Shown here in pieces: positions 57,210 to 64,000 of a stretch of DNA of 64,000 bases. The stretch is taken from contig NZ_JARVRH010000001.1 in assembly GCF_030209755.1 (NCBI RefSeq), positions 1 to 64,000 of the forward strand. The letters are read 5' to 3'. The notes under the pieces were generated by a model. The model worked only from the letters and a program-made list of their open reading frames with translations. It was not told where the DNA came from and did not search any database. Position numbers and translations under genes: made by a program. Within the stretch, counting starts at the first letter, position 1. Every line of letters starts with the position of its first letter. This DNA comes from Arthrobacter sp. efr-133-TYG-118. GTDB lineage: Bacteria > Actinomycetota > Actinomycetes > Actinomycetales > Micrococcaceae.

Positions 57210-58573
57210 GGCGCTGGTTCGGCACACTGGCCGGGCGCACGACGGCGGTGATCGCCGCCGTCGCGACTGTCGCCGTCGTGCTTGCGGGCCTTCTGGCGGC
57301 GCAACTGGTCAACGCCACGGCGGTGGACGAAGCCAAGAAGTATCTCGCGGTTGAGGCCGATTCCCTGAGCAAGCAGTCAAGCCTTGGAAGCCTGCAGGAC
57401 CTGCGCGCAGATCTGCTCACGCACGGGGCGAGGCTCGCGCAAATCGGCACCGACGGCCGCGTTACAGGCGGCGGAGCAAGGCTGGTGGATGCGAAGACCG
57501 TGGCGGATGTACTGGCCGGAAAGTCGGTCTCGACGTCGGTGAACGGTCCGCAGAACACGGTGGTCCTCGAAGCCCGGCCCTTGGCGGCCGGCGGCGGCGT
57601 GGTACTGGCGCAGCCCGTGTCCGAAATCAGGGCGGCCGCCGCTCCCCTGCTGAGCCGCATGCTGATCGCCCTCGCGGTCTGCCTCGTGTTCGCCATCGTG
57701 GCCGGCGGCCTGTTGGCCCAGTGGTTGAGCCGGCCGTTGGTGCGCACAGCACATTCGGCCCATCGGCTCGCCGCAGGAGAACGATCCGTGGCTGTGGCGC
57801 CGGGCGGGCCGGCCGAAGTGGTGGAAGTTTCGCAGGCGCTGGCGGCCCTCGACGCCGCACTCCGGACCAGCGAGGGGCGCCAACGAGAGTTCCTGCTCTC
57901 CATTTCGCATGAAATCCGGACACCCCTGACCGCTCTGCGGGGCTACGCCGAGGCCCTTGCCGATGGCGTGGTCAGCGGAGACGACGTGAGCGGGGTCGGG
58001 CAGACCCTCGTGGCCGAAACCAACCGCCTGGACCGTTTTGTCCGCGATCTCCTGGAATTGGCACGGCTTGAGTCCGATGATTTCCGGGTGGAGCTGCAGC
58101 CAGTGGACGCATCCTTGATCCTGCATGAGAGTTGGCAGGCCTGGCAAGCGGTCTGCGTCCAGAACGGGATCGCAGGACGGCTCGAACTGCCCTCGGGGCC
58201 TTTGCCGGTCCGCAGCGATGGCCAGCGGTTGCGCCAAGTGGTGGACGGCTTGCTGGAGAACGCCCTGCGTGTGACCACTGAAGGCTCTCCCGTTGTCCTC
58301 GCCGCTTACCCTTCCGGCAGCGGGCTCACCGTGGAAGTGCGCGACGGCGGGCCTGGCCTCACGGAGGCGGATGCCGCCGTCGCGTTTGAACGCGGTGCGC
58401 TCTTTGCCAGATACAGCGGACAACGGCCGGTTGGTAGCGGGCTGGGTTTGTCCATCGCCGCAAGGATCGTGCAGCGGATGGGTGGCCGCATCAGTGTGCG
58501 CGCTGCGCCTGAGGGCGGCGCGGCATTCGTGGTGGAGTTGCCGGGCATTCCCGCGGGCTCCCGGCAAACGTAG
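57206..58573 (+). CDS. Sensor histidine kinase
   Basis: A 455-aa kinase. Membrane segment 1 is at about 10-32, and a roughly 110-residue extracytoplasmic sensor has no recognised fold. Segment 2 is at about 152-172, followed by a HAMP linker. The dimerisation domain carries phospho-His235 (SISHEIRTPLTALRGY). The ATPase domain has the N-box VVDGLLENALRV, DGGPGL and VGSGLGLSIAARIV. The GTG at 57206 overlaps the regulator's stop. Signal unknown; the divergent secreted protein is a possible partner. Confidence 0.9.
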   Translation: MRRWFGTLAGRTTAVIAAVATVAVVLAGLLAAQLVNATAVDEAKKYLAVEADSLSKQSSLGSLQDLRADLLTHGARLAQIGTDGRVTGGGARLVDAKTVADVLAGKSVSTSVNGPQNTVVLEARPLAAGGGVVLAQPVSEIRAAAAPLLSRMLIALAVCLVFAIVAGGLLAQWLSRPLVRTAHSAHRLAAGERSVAVAPGGPAEVVEVSQALAALDAALRTSEGRQREFLLSISHEIRTPLTALRGYAEALADGVVSGDDVSGVGQTLVAETNRLDRFVRDLLELARLESDDFRVELQPVDASLILHESWQAWQAVCVQNGIAGRLELPSGPLPVRSDGQRLRQVVDGLLENALRVTTEGSPVVLAAYPSGSGLTVEVRDGGPGLTEADAAVAFERGALFARYSGQRPVGSGLGLSIAARIVQRMGGRISVRAAPEGGAAFVVELPGIPAGSRQT

Positions 58574-58582
58574 ACTCTGCGC

Positions 58583-58984
58583 ATGGCTGATGTTCCAGTG
58601 GGTTCGCTGCACCACGTAGAGATTTGGGTGCCTCACATCGGCCGTGCCCAGGAGGAGTGGGGCTGGCTACTAGCTGAGATGGGCTACGAACAATTCCAGG
58701 AGTGGACCGATGGCTGCAGTTGGAAACTCGGAGGCACGTACATCGTGATCGAACAGTCCACGGCTCTCACCGGAAGCACGCACCGCAGGACGGAGCCCGG
58801 GCTCAACCACCTCGCCTTCCATGCTGGCACCAGGGAGAACGTGGACCGGCTCCGGGAGCTCGGCGCGGACTCGGGCTGGTACGAGATGTTCGAGAGCAAA
58901 TATCCCCACGCCGGCGGGGCCGCGCACTACGCCGCCTATCTTGTGAATACTGACGGCTACGAGGTTGAGCTGGTGGCGGGGTAG
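58583..58984 (+). CDS. VOC-superfamily (glyoxalase-like) protein
   Basis: A 133-aa single VOC module. The strand GSLHHVEIWVPHIGRAQEEW begins a betaalphabetabetabeta unit, and PGLNHLAFHAGTRENVDRLR begins the second. The C-terminal strand is HYAAYLVNTDGYEVELVAG. Potential metal ligands are His, His and the terminal Glu. It begins 9 bp after the kinase stop, so it may be co-transcribed. Substrate unknown. Confidence 0.85.
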   Translation: MADVPVGSLHHVEIWVPHIGRAQEEWGWLLAEMGYEQFQEWTDGCSWKLGGTYIVIEQSTALTGSTHRRTEPGLNHLAFHAGTRENVDRLRELGADSGWYEMFESKYPHAGGAAHYAAYLVNTDGYEVELVAG

Positions 58985-59030
58985 GGGACCGGGGAGGGCG
59001 ACGCTGCGGGCTTTCCGAAGTCATCCATCC

Positions 59031-59495
59031 CTAGGACTCCGGGCTCCGCAGCCGGACCTTCAGGGCCGCCGTATCCACGCCCAGCTTATTGAGCAGGACG
59101 GCGGCCGGATCGGGTTGGTGCCGCTCCAGCAGTGCGAGCAAGAGGTGCCGCGTGGTGATCCGGCGGGCCTTCTCCCTGGTGGTCAGTATCAGCGAGTCCT
59201 GAATAACCGAGCGGGCGGCCGAGGTGAAGGTGGTCCGGCTGCTTCCCTTGGGCGCACTCAGGGGGCCGAAGTCCCCCAGCGTGATGCCAACCGATTCAAG
59301 CGCCTGCTGGTCGAGGGCATCGAGCTGGGCGCGGGCGGATTCGAGGTCCGTCTCCAAAGTCCGGCAGCTCTCCGGATCGTGGAGCAATCCCAGCAGCAAA
59401 TGGTCCGTGCCGATTCTCCGGTCCCCACGGCGTTTGGCTTCCTCGGCGCCGGCATGGACAGCGGTTCTGGCTTCGCCGGCAAATCGTTCAAACAT
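59031..59495 (-). CDS. Clp N-terminal repeat protein
   Basis: A 154-aa protein consisting of two Clp repeat N-domain halves: EARTAVHAGAEEAKRRGDRR with TDHLLLGLLHDPES, then FTSAARSVIQDSLILTTREK with TTRHLLLALLERHQPDPAAV. It has no AAA+ ATPase domain, so it may be an adaptor or a sensor for ClpC/ClpP substrates. The ATG at 59495 starts MFERFAGEARTAVHAG. A 67-aa HTH gene lies 7 bp upstream on the same strand and probably regulates the pair. Confidence 0.87.
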   Translation of the reverse strand: MFERFAGEARTAVHAGAEEAKRRGDRRIGTDHLLLGLLHDPESCRTLETDLESARAQLDALDQQALESVGITLGDFGPLSAPKGSSRTTFTSAARSVIQDSLILTTREKARRITTRHLLLALLERHQPDPAAVLLNKLGVDTAALKVRLRSPES

Positions 59496-59502
59496 GGCAG
59501 GC

Positions 59503-59706
59503 TCACTTTCCGTATTTGGCGTGGACCGACTGCTTGGAGACACCCAAGGCATCACCGATTTGCTCCCAGGACCAACCCTGCTCCCGCGCGAGGGCCACGT
59601 TGGTGGCCTCGACTTTTTCGGCGAGGCGATGCAGGGCACCGACGGCGCGGAGGCCGGTTGCCGGGTCCGTCGCCGGGATGTGGGAAGTCAGCTCATCACC
59701 ATTCAT
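59503..59706 (-). CDS. Small HTH protein, likely autoregulator of the Clp-N pair
   Basis: A 67-aa protein ending in a helix-turn-helix: LAREQGWSWEQIGDALGVSK, then QSVHAKYGK. The N-terminal half is a short helix region. The ATG at 59706 lies only 2 bp from an 18-bp palindrome, with no Shine-Dalgarno between them, so the message may be nearly leaderless. It is 7 bp upstream of the Clp-N gene. Twin operators at 59709-59753 suggest negative autoregulation. Confidence 0.75.
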   Translation of the reverse strand: MNGDELTSHIPATDPATGLRAVGALHRLAEKVEATNVALAREQGWSWEQIGDALGVSKQSVHAKYGK

Positions 59707-59708
59707 GC

Positions 59709-59753
59709 TGTCAGTTTGAACTGACAACGCGAGCCTGTCAATACAGACTGACG
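59709..59753 (-). promoter_or_regulatory. Twin TGTCA-N8-TGACR operators and promoter of the HTH/Clp-N pair
   Basis: TGTCAGTTTGAACTGACA (59709-59726) is a perfect 18-bp palindrome. TGTCA-N8-TGACG (59736-59753) is a second site whose centre is 27 bp away. On the minus strand TTGACA (rc of 59736-59741) fits a -35 inside the second site, and a weak -10 lies inside the first. The second site overlaps the 3' end of the acetyltransferase gene. Confidence 0.75.
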
Positions 59754-60280
59754 GAATCTACTTGGGCGGCGATTGACCTGACGCGCCGCCGCATGCCGAT
59801 CCTCGGCCAACGGCTCAGGCCGAGCAACGCCTCGCACTCCAGGATGCCCCGGAGTCCGTCGTCCAACATCTCCGGGTCCAGCTCCTCGAAACCCAGCCTG
59901 CGATAGTAGGGCGCATTCCACGGAACATCGCGGAAAGTGGTCAGGGTCAGCCATTCCAAACCCTCGGCCAGTGCCCACTTTTCAGCAACATCGAGCAGCT
60001 CTCTTCCGAGGCCTTGCCGCGCATGCGACGGGTGGACACTCAACTGCTCCACGTGCGCATTTCCGTCGAGGTGCTCAATCAGGAGATAAGCCACGGGAAC
60101 ATCAAACGCGTCGGCAAAGACCAAAGCACCGCCGCGCGCCTGGTAGAGAGCCAGCTCCGTGACGGTCAACGGCTCGTCGTCTGCGATGGCGTCCATTCCG
60201 CAAGAGCGGAAGATCTCCCCCGCGGCGAATTCGATCCCGCGAAGCCGTTCCAGTTCGTCTGCGCGGGCCACCCTGATCAT
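59738..60280 (-). CDS. GNAT-family N-acetyltransferase
   Basis: A 180-aa GNAT acetyltransferase. The N-terminal strand is IRVARADELERLRGIEFAAG. The acetyl-CoA motif is VEQLSVHPSHARQGLGRELL (Q/RxxGxG/A form), and WNAPYYRRLGFEEL ends the fold. The last about 25 residues are an Arg-rich tail that overlaps the operator region of the next gene. The ATG at 60280 overlaps the stop of the upstream SRPBCC gene by 4 bp. Target unknown. Confidence 0.88.
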   Translation of the reverse strand: MIRVARADELERLRGIEFAAGEIFRSCGMDAIADDEPLTVTELALYQARGGALVFADAFDVPVAYLLIEHLDGNAHVEQLSVHPSHARQGLGRELLDVAEKWALAEGLEWLTLTTFRDVPWNAPYYRRLGFEELDPEMLDDGLRGILECEALLGLSRWPRIGMRRRVRSIAAQVDSVSLY

Positions 60281-60732
60281 GCGGCGGCACCGTTGCGGGC
60301 GAGGTATTCGTTGCGCTGCTCGATGAGGTTCCGCAGGTATCGCCCCAGGAAGGCTTTCTCCGCAAACCGGCCCACGACGCCGAAGGGCGCCGCGAACTCG
60401 ACGCGATCGATCATGAGCGTGCCGCCGTCGTCGGGAAGGAACTCGTGCACGTGCCGGAAGAACCGGAAGGGACCCCGCACCTGCTCGTCCGTAAAGGAAT
60501 CGGGGAGGCGAAACTGGGTGATGCGGCTGCTCATTCGCAGGGGTACAGCGAAATGCCAGGCCTGCCAGGTGACCTCGTCGCCTTCAGAGAGCAGGCCGGA
60601 CACGACGCCCGCAACCGCACGTTCCCGGGACTTGGCCATGGAGCCGACGTGCGCGTCGACGTTGCGGGCGAGATCGAAGAGTTCCTCCGGTTCCATTCCG
60701 ATATGCGTATGGCATGTGAACGACACAGTCAT
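60277..60732 (-). CDS. SRPBCC (START-like) family protein
   Basis: A 151-aa START/polyketide-cyclase-like protein with the hydrophobic-cavity fold. It begins MTVSFTCHTHIGMEPEELFD and includes GDEVTWQAWHFAVPLRMSSR and GPFRFFRHVHEFLPDDGGTL, then GRFAEKAFLGRYLRNLIEQR. Such proteins bind lipids or small ligands, and some are YbjT/coenzyme-Q-binding types. The ATG at 60732 is used. The overlap with the acetyltransferase suggests one operon. Ligand unknown. Confidence 0.8.
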   Translation of the reverse strand: MTVSFTCHTHIGMEPEELFDLARNVDAHVGSMAKSRERAVAGVVSGLLSEGDEVTWQAWHFAVPLRMSSRITQFRLPDSFTDEQVRGPFRFFRHVHEFLPDDGGTLMIDRVEFAAPFGVVGRFAEKAFLGRYLRNLIEQRNEYLARNGAAA

Positions 60733-60768
60733 GGTTCGATACTGCCACCGTTTCGAAACCCCCGTCGA

Positions 60769-60834
60769 CCCAACTAGCTCGCAGTTGTTGTCGTTATGAG
60801 GCTCCAAAACGACACTAACTGCGAGCCAGTTGGG
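60769..60834. repeat. Nested palindrome, dispersed family 1, copy 4
   Basis: Outer arms CCCAACTAGCTCGCAGTT and AACTGCGAGCCAGTTGGG match at 17 of 18 bases. The inner GTCGTTATGAG/CTCCAAAACGAC pair is degraded compared with the other copies. It lies between the SRPBCC gene's start and the mmsA stop and could terminate mmsA. Confidence 0.82.
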
Positions 60835-60862
60835 TGGGTGGCTGGGCCCACGCCGGTGGGGA

Positions 60863-62356
60863 CTAGTTGGACGGGAAGTTATACGACGCTCCCGAAGCGT
60901 GTGTCGACTCAGGCCAGCGGGAGGTGACGACCTTGCCTCGGGTGTAGAAGGAGACGCCCTCCGGACCGTAGATGTGCTTGTCCCCGAACAGGGACGCTTT
61001 CCATCCCCCGAAGGAGTAGTAAGCCACTGGAACCGGCAAGGGCACGTTGATGCCAATCATGCCGACGTCCACGGAGCGCTGGAACTTCCGGGCGTTCGCG
61101 CCGGAGGAGGTGAAAATCGCGGTGCCGTTGCCGTAGGGATTGGCGTTGATCAGCCTGATGCCTTCATCCAGGTCTTCGACGCGGACGACGACGAGGACGG
61201 GTCCGAAGATTTCCTCGGTGTAGGCGCTCATTCCGGTCCTGACGTGGTCGATCACGGTGGGGCCGACCCAGAAGCCCTCTTCGTGGCCGGGGACCACGAG
61301 GTCACGGCCGTCCACGACCATCGCGGCGCCGGCCTGCTCCGCCTCAGTCACCGTCTTGACGATGAACTCCCGGGACTCGGGGCTGATCACAGGACCCATG
61401 TCGGCGTCGGCCTCGGTGCCGTTCTTGACCTTGACGTCGAGGGCACGCTCTTCGACCTTCTTCACCAGCAGATCGGCGGCATCGCCGACGGCGACCGCAA
61501 CCGAGATTGCCATGCAACGCTGCCCGGCGGAACCGAAGGCCGCTGCGGCCAGGTGGTCGGCAGCGTTGTCCAGGTCGGCGTCGGGCATGATGATCGCGTG
61601 GTTCTTCGCCCCGCCCAAGGCCTGGACCCGCTTGCCGTGGGCCGTTGCCACTTCAAGGATGTGCTTCGCAACAGGGGTGGAGCCCACGAAGGAAATGGCG
61701 TCCACGTCCGGGTGCGTCAGGAGTCCGGAGATGACATCGCGGTCACCGTGCAGGACCTGGAACACCCCGTCGGGCAGGCCGGCGTCCTTCCACAGCTTTG
61801 CAAGCAGCATCGCGGCCGAGGGCACGCGGTGGGAAGGCTTGAGGATGAACGCGTTGCCGGTAGCGATCGCCATCGGAGCCATCCACAGCGGCACCATCAC
61901 CGGGAAATTGAACGGGGTAATGCCCGCCACCACGCCGACGGGCTCCCGGAACGAGAACACATCGATGCCGGTGGAGACCTGGTCCGAGTACTCGCCCTTG
62001 AGCAACTGCGGGATGCCGCAGGCGAACTCGATGACCTCCAGGCCGCGGCCGATCTCGCCCTTGGCGTCGTTGAGGACCTTGCCGTGTTCGGCGGTGATCA
62101 GGGCCGCGAGTTCGTCCACGTGCGAGGCGACGAGCTCGCGGAACTTGAACAGCACGGAAGTGCGCTTGGCCAGGGAAATGTCGCCCCAGGACGCCGCGGC
62201 CTCCTTGGCGATGGCAACCGTCGCGTCCAAATCCGAGCGGTTGGCCAGGCGAAGCTGGGCCGTCACGGCACCCGTGGCCGGGTTGTAGACGGGCTTGGTG
62301 CCCGTTCCGCTACCGGCAGCCTCGGCTCCGCTGATGAAGTGGTTGATGATGGTCAT
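60863..62356 (-). CDS. mmsA: Methylmalonate-semialdehyde dehydrogenase (CoA-acylating)
   Basis: A 497-aa aldehyde dehydrogenase of the MMSDH/IolA type. Signatures are INHFISGAEAAGSGTGTKPV, GITPFNFPVMVPLWMAPMAI, VGSTPVAKHIL and the catalytic Cys281 in FGSAGQRCMAISVAV. It oxidises methylmalonate or malonate semialdehyde to propionyl- or acetyl-CoA in valine or inositol catabolism. CAGGAG lies 5 bp before the ATG at 62356. The stop of the upstream oxidoreductase overlaps this ATG, and the IolE-like neighbour favours an inositol role. Confidence 0.88.
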   Translation of the reverse strand: MTIINHFISGAEAAGSGTGTKPVYNPATGAVTAQLRLANRSDLDATVAIAKEAAASWGDISLAKRTSVLFKFRELVASHVDELAALITAEHGKVLNDAKGEIGRGLEVIEFACGIPQLLKGEYSDQVSTGIDVFSFREPVGVVAGITPFNFPVMVPLWMAPMAIATGNAFILKPSHRVPSAAMLLAKLWKDAGLPDGVFQVLHGDRDVISGLLTHPDVDAISFVGSTPVAKHILEVATAHGKRVQALGGAKNHAIIMPDADLDNAADHLAAAAFGSAGQRCMAISVAVAVGDAADLLVKKVEERALDVKVKNGTEADADMGPVISPESREFIVKTVTEAEQAGAAMVVDGRDLVVPGHEEGFWVGPTVIDHVRTGMSAYTEEIFGPVLVVVRVEDLDEGIRLINANPYGNGTAIFTSSGANARKFQRSVDVGMIGINVPLPVPVAYYSFGGWKASLFGDKHIYGPEGVSFYTRGKVVTSRWPESTHASGASYNFPSN

Positions 62357-63381
62357 TACTGCTCCTGTAGTAGGTGGTGCTCCACGGCATGTACGTCGTT
62401 GACATCCCGTGGCAAGCCGGTGGCTAGTGATTCCTGGAGCGCCAGGCGCACAGCCAGGTTCTGTTCGGTCAATTCCCTCTGGACGAGCTCGGGTCCAGAG
62501 TTGCGCACCCACGCGCTGAACCGTTCGATTTCAGTCTTGAACGGGTCTTCCCCGATGTCGACGGACTCAGTCCGGCCGTCGCGGAAGGACACCGTAACGC
62601 GGGCAATTTCGCCCGGATCCGGGTCGAAGGCCTTGTCCAGGGTGATCTGGCCTTTCGTGCCGATGATCTGGAACGTGTTGGTGCGCGGGCCCTCGAAACC
62701 GCAGTCCAGCGTTCCCAGGACGTCCCCGTAGTCCAGGATCGCGGCCATAGTGGTTTCCACCGCGTCCGTGCGGCTTGTGCCTTTGCCGAAGACGGTTTGC
62801 GGCGCGCGGCCCATGACCATGTTCATGATGTCGACGGCGTAGCATCCGACGTCGTTGAGCGCACCTCCGTCCATTCCCTGCTGGAGGCGGACCTCGCCTT
62901 CGCTTCGGTCCATGACGAAGTGGAAGCGGGCGTGCATGGACACCAACTCGCCGATCTTGCCCGAGTCGATGAACTCACGGACCTTCTGGTGCTGGGGATG
63001 GAAGCGGTACATGAACGCTTCCATAAGGTTCACCCCGTTGCGTTCGCAGGCTTCCAGCACCCGGCGATAATCGTGGGTGTTGGCGACGAGCGGCTTTTCG
63101 CAGAGGATGTCCTTTCCAGCCTCTGCGGCCGCAACAATCCAGTCGGCGTGCAACGAGTTGGGGAAAGGAAGGTAGACGGCTTCGATGCTTGGATCGGCCA
63201 GCAATTCCTCGTGTGAAGAATAGGCGACCGGGATGCCGAAGCGCTCGGCAACTTCGGCTGCCCTTCCGTTCGGGCTGCTGACGGCCGACGCAACCGCGTT
63301 CCGGGCCCGGCTCATGGCTGGCAGGAACCGACCTTGGGCGATCCGTGCCGTGGTCAGCACTCCCCAGCGGACCGCGCTCAT
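62356..63381 (-). CDS. Gfo/Idh/MocA-family oxidoreductase
   Basis: A 341-aa NAD(P)-dependent oxidoreductase. The Rossmann region begins VRWGVLTTARIAQGRFLPAM. The Gfo/Idh/MocA signature is DILCEKPLVANTHDYRRVLE (EKP Lys), and DGGALNDVGCYAVDIMNMVM carries the active-site Asp/His-type region. The ATG at 63381 is used. It is probably an inositol or related sugar-alcohol dehydrogenase by context; substrate is unproven. It is coupled to mmsA (1-bp overlap) and to the isomerase gene (4-bp overlap). Confidence 0.85.
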   Translation of the reverse strand: MSAVRWGVLTTARIAQGRFLPAMSRARNAVASAVSSPNGRAAEVAERFGIPVAYSSHEELLADPSIEAVYLPFPNSLHADWIVAAAEAGKDILCEKPLVANTHDYRRVLEACERNGVNLMEAFMYRFHPQHQKVREFIDSGKIGELVSMHARFHFVMDRSEGEVRLQQGMDGGALNDVGCYAVDIMNMVMGRAPQTVFGKGTSRTDAVETTMAAILDYGDVLGTLDCGFEGPRTNTFQIIGTKGQITLDKAFDPDPGEIARVTVSFRDGRTESVDIGEDPFKTEIERFSAWVRNSGPELVQRELTEQNLAVRLALQESLATGLPRDVNDVHAVEHHLLQEQ

Positions 63382-64000
63382 CGGTTGATTTCCGTTTCGA
63401 GTTGACGCAGGAAGGCCACGGACTGACGGACATCCCGGACCGGGCCGTCGTCGGTAGGTTCGGCTTCGAGGATGGTGTCCTGCTCCATAGTGAACCAGCC
63501 CTCGTACCCGGCGCCCAGCAGGTCGCGGACGATTCCGGCGATGCCGACGTCGCCTTGTCCCAACGGCACGTACATGCCTGATTTGACGCCGTCCGTGTAG
63601 GAAATTTCGCCGGCCTGGACACGCTGCGCGACGGCCTTGCGCACGTCCTTCAGGTGGGTGTGGCCGATTCGTGAGGCGTAGTCGCGAACCAGAAGGGCCG
63701 GGTCGGTTCCGCCGATCAGCAGGTGGCCCGTGTCCAGGCACAGGTTTGCGGCGGTGTCGTTCAGGACCCGGTTCACGTCCGAGGTGCTTTCGATCATGGT
63801 TCCGACGTGCGGATGGACCACTGCCTGGATGCCCTTGTCCGCGGCTGCCTTGACCACTGCGTCAAGGTTCCTGCCGAACAATTCCCAGCCTTCGGCGTCG
63901 AGCTCGTGGCGCTGATCGTAACCTGCAACGCCGGTCTCCGCCGCGAGGACCATGACGCTGGCCCCGGCAGCTTCGTACGCATCCAGCTCAGCCGCTACGA
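63378..64000 (-). CDS. TIM-barrel sugar isomerase/dehydratase, IolE-like (cut by window edge)
   Basis: At least 207 C-terminal residues of an AP-endonuclease-2-type TIM barrel are present; the start lies right of the window. The visible part has VVHPHVGTMIESTSDVNRVL, LCLDTGHLLIGGTDPALLVR and GHTHLKDVRKAVAQRVQAGE, which carry the family's Glu/Asp/His metal ligands, and EGWFTMEQDTIL near the end. This pattern fits myo-inosose-2 dehydratase (IolE) or a related epimerase. With mmsA and the oxidoreductase it suggests an inositol operon. Confidence 0.8.
   Translation of the reverse strand, partial: VAAELDAYEAAGASVMVLAAETGVAGYDQRHELDAEGWELFGRNLDAVVKAAADKGIQAVVHPHVGTMIESTSDVNRVLNDTAANLCLDTGHLLIGGTDPALLVRDYASRIGHTHLKDVRKAVAQRVQAGEISYTDGVKSGMYVPLGQGDVGIAGIVRDLLGAGYEGWFTMEQDTILEAEPTDDGPVRDVRQSVAFLRQLETEINR

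Noticed and set aside
60830..62731. 633-codon open frame antisense to mmsA
   Set aside because: The minus-strand dehydrogenase has a clear active site; the antisense product is low-complexity His/Gly/Asp sequence.
1..64000. tRNA, rRNA, insertion sequence or prophage
   Set aside because: I looked for cloverleaf-like and rRNA-like segments and for transposase or phage motifs in the proteins and found none that I could support by eye.

Overview
The window looks like chromosomal DNA of a soil actinobacterium of the Arthrobacter/Paenarthrobacter type (Micrococcaceae). This rests on high G+C, frequent GTG starts, many 4-bp ATGA/GTGA gene overlaps and typical actinobacterial content (Ku/LigD, GAF-ANTAR regulator, MHS transporters, a fructose PTS operon carrying its own EI and HPr). 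I assign genus by gene content and protein resemblance only. I see no rRNA, tRNA, CRISPR array, prophage, insertion sequence or replication origin. About 60 genes are supported.

Layout. 1-3.0 kb: start of a histidine-utilisation locus (5' end of hutU, IclR regulator, divergent amino-acid permease) with the same IclR-type palindrome in both promoter regions. 3.0-5.1 kb: LysE exporter, Ala/Pro-rich secreted protein and a coupled 94-aa/HTH pair. 5.1-10.9 kb: minus-strand fructan/sucrose operon (GH32, ABC binding protein, two permeases, LacI regulator) with a readable promoter flanked by two operators. 11-15.4 kb: diguanylate cyclase and a 3-hydroxybutyrate dehydrogenase/MHS transporter/LysR unit. 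15.5-23.6 kb: spermidine-synthase-like protein, acetyltransferase, methyltransferase, TetR, AzlCD, DoxX, FAH-family hydrolase, GDPD and DUF445 protein. 23.8-26.9 kb: 5-oxoprolinase genes pxpABC and an EcsC protein. 27-32 kb: AlkD-like protein, glycosyltransferase, and a MarR/FAD-monooxygenase divergon. 31.9-36.1 kb: GH65 phosphorylase, beta-phosphoglucomutase and LacI regulator. 36.2-38.9 kb: esterase, a truncated SRPBCC pseudogene, ANTAR regulator and a zinc-ribbon protein. 39-45 kb: complete fructose PTS operon fruR-fruK-fruA-ptsI-ptsH. 45-52.7 kb: a genome-maintenance and stress island (topoisomerase IB, Dps, CsbD, second zinc-ribbon paralogue, Rho-N protein, Ku, LigD, small proteins). 53-60.7 kb: PrmC-like methyltransferase, MHS transporter, two-component system, VOC protein, Clp-N/HTH pair, acetyltransferase. 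60.8-64 kb: edge of a probable inositol/sugar catabolic operon (mmsA, Gfo/Idh/MocA oxidoreductase, sugar isomerase).

The most unusual signals are non-coding. Two dispersed families of nested palindromes lie at gene ends. One (four copies) has outer arms around CCCAACT/AGTTGGG and an inner GTCGTTATG hairpin. The other (five cores) is built on GGACATA..TATGTCC and includes a 29-bp tandem repeat and a 107-bp direct duplication. A third, single-copy nested palindrome lies at 38862-38952. Several regulatory circuits can be read at base level: IclR, fructan LacI, GH65 LacI, MarR, FruR, and a twin TGTCA-N8-TGACR site on the Clp-N/HTH pair.
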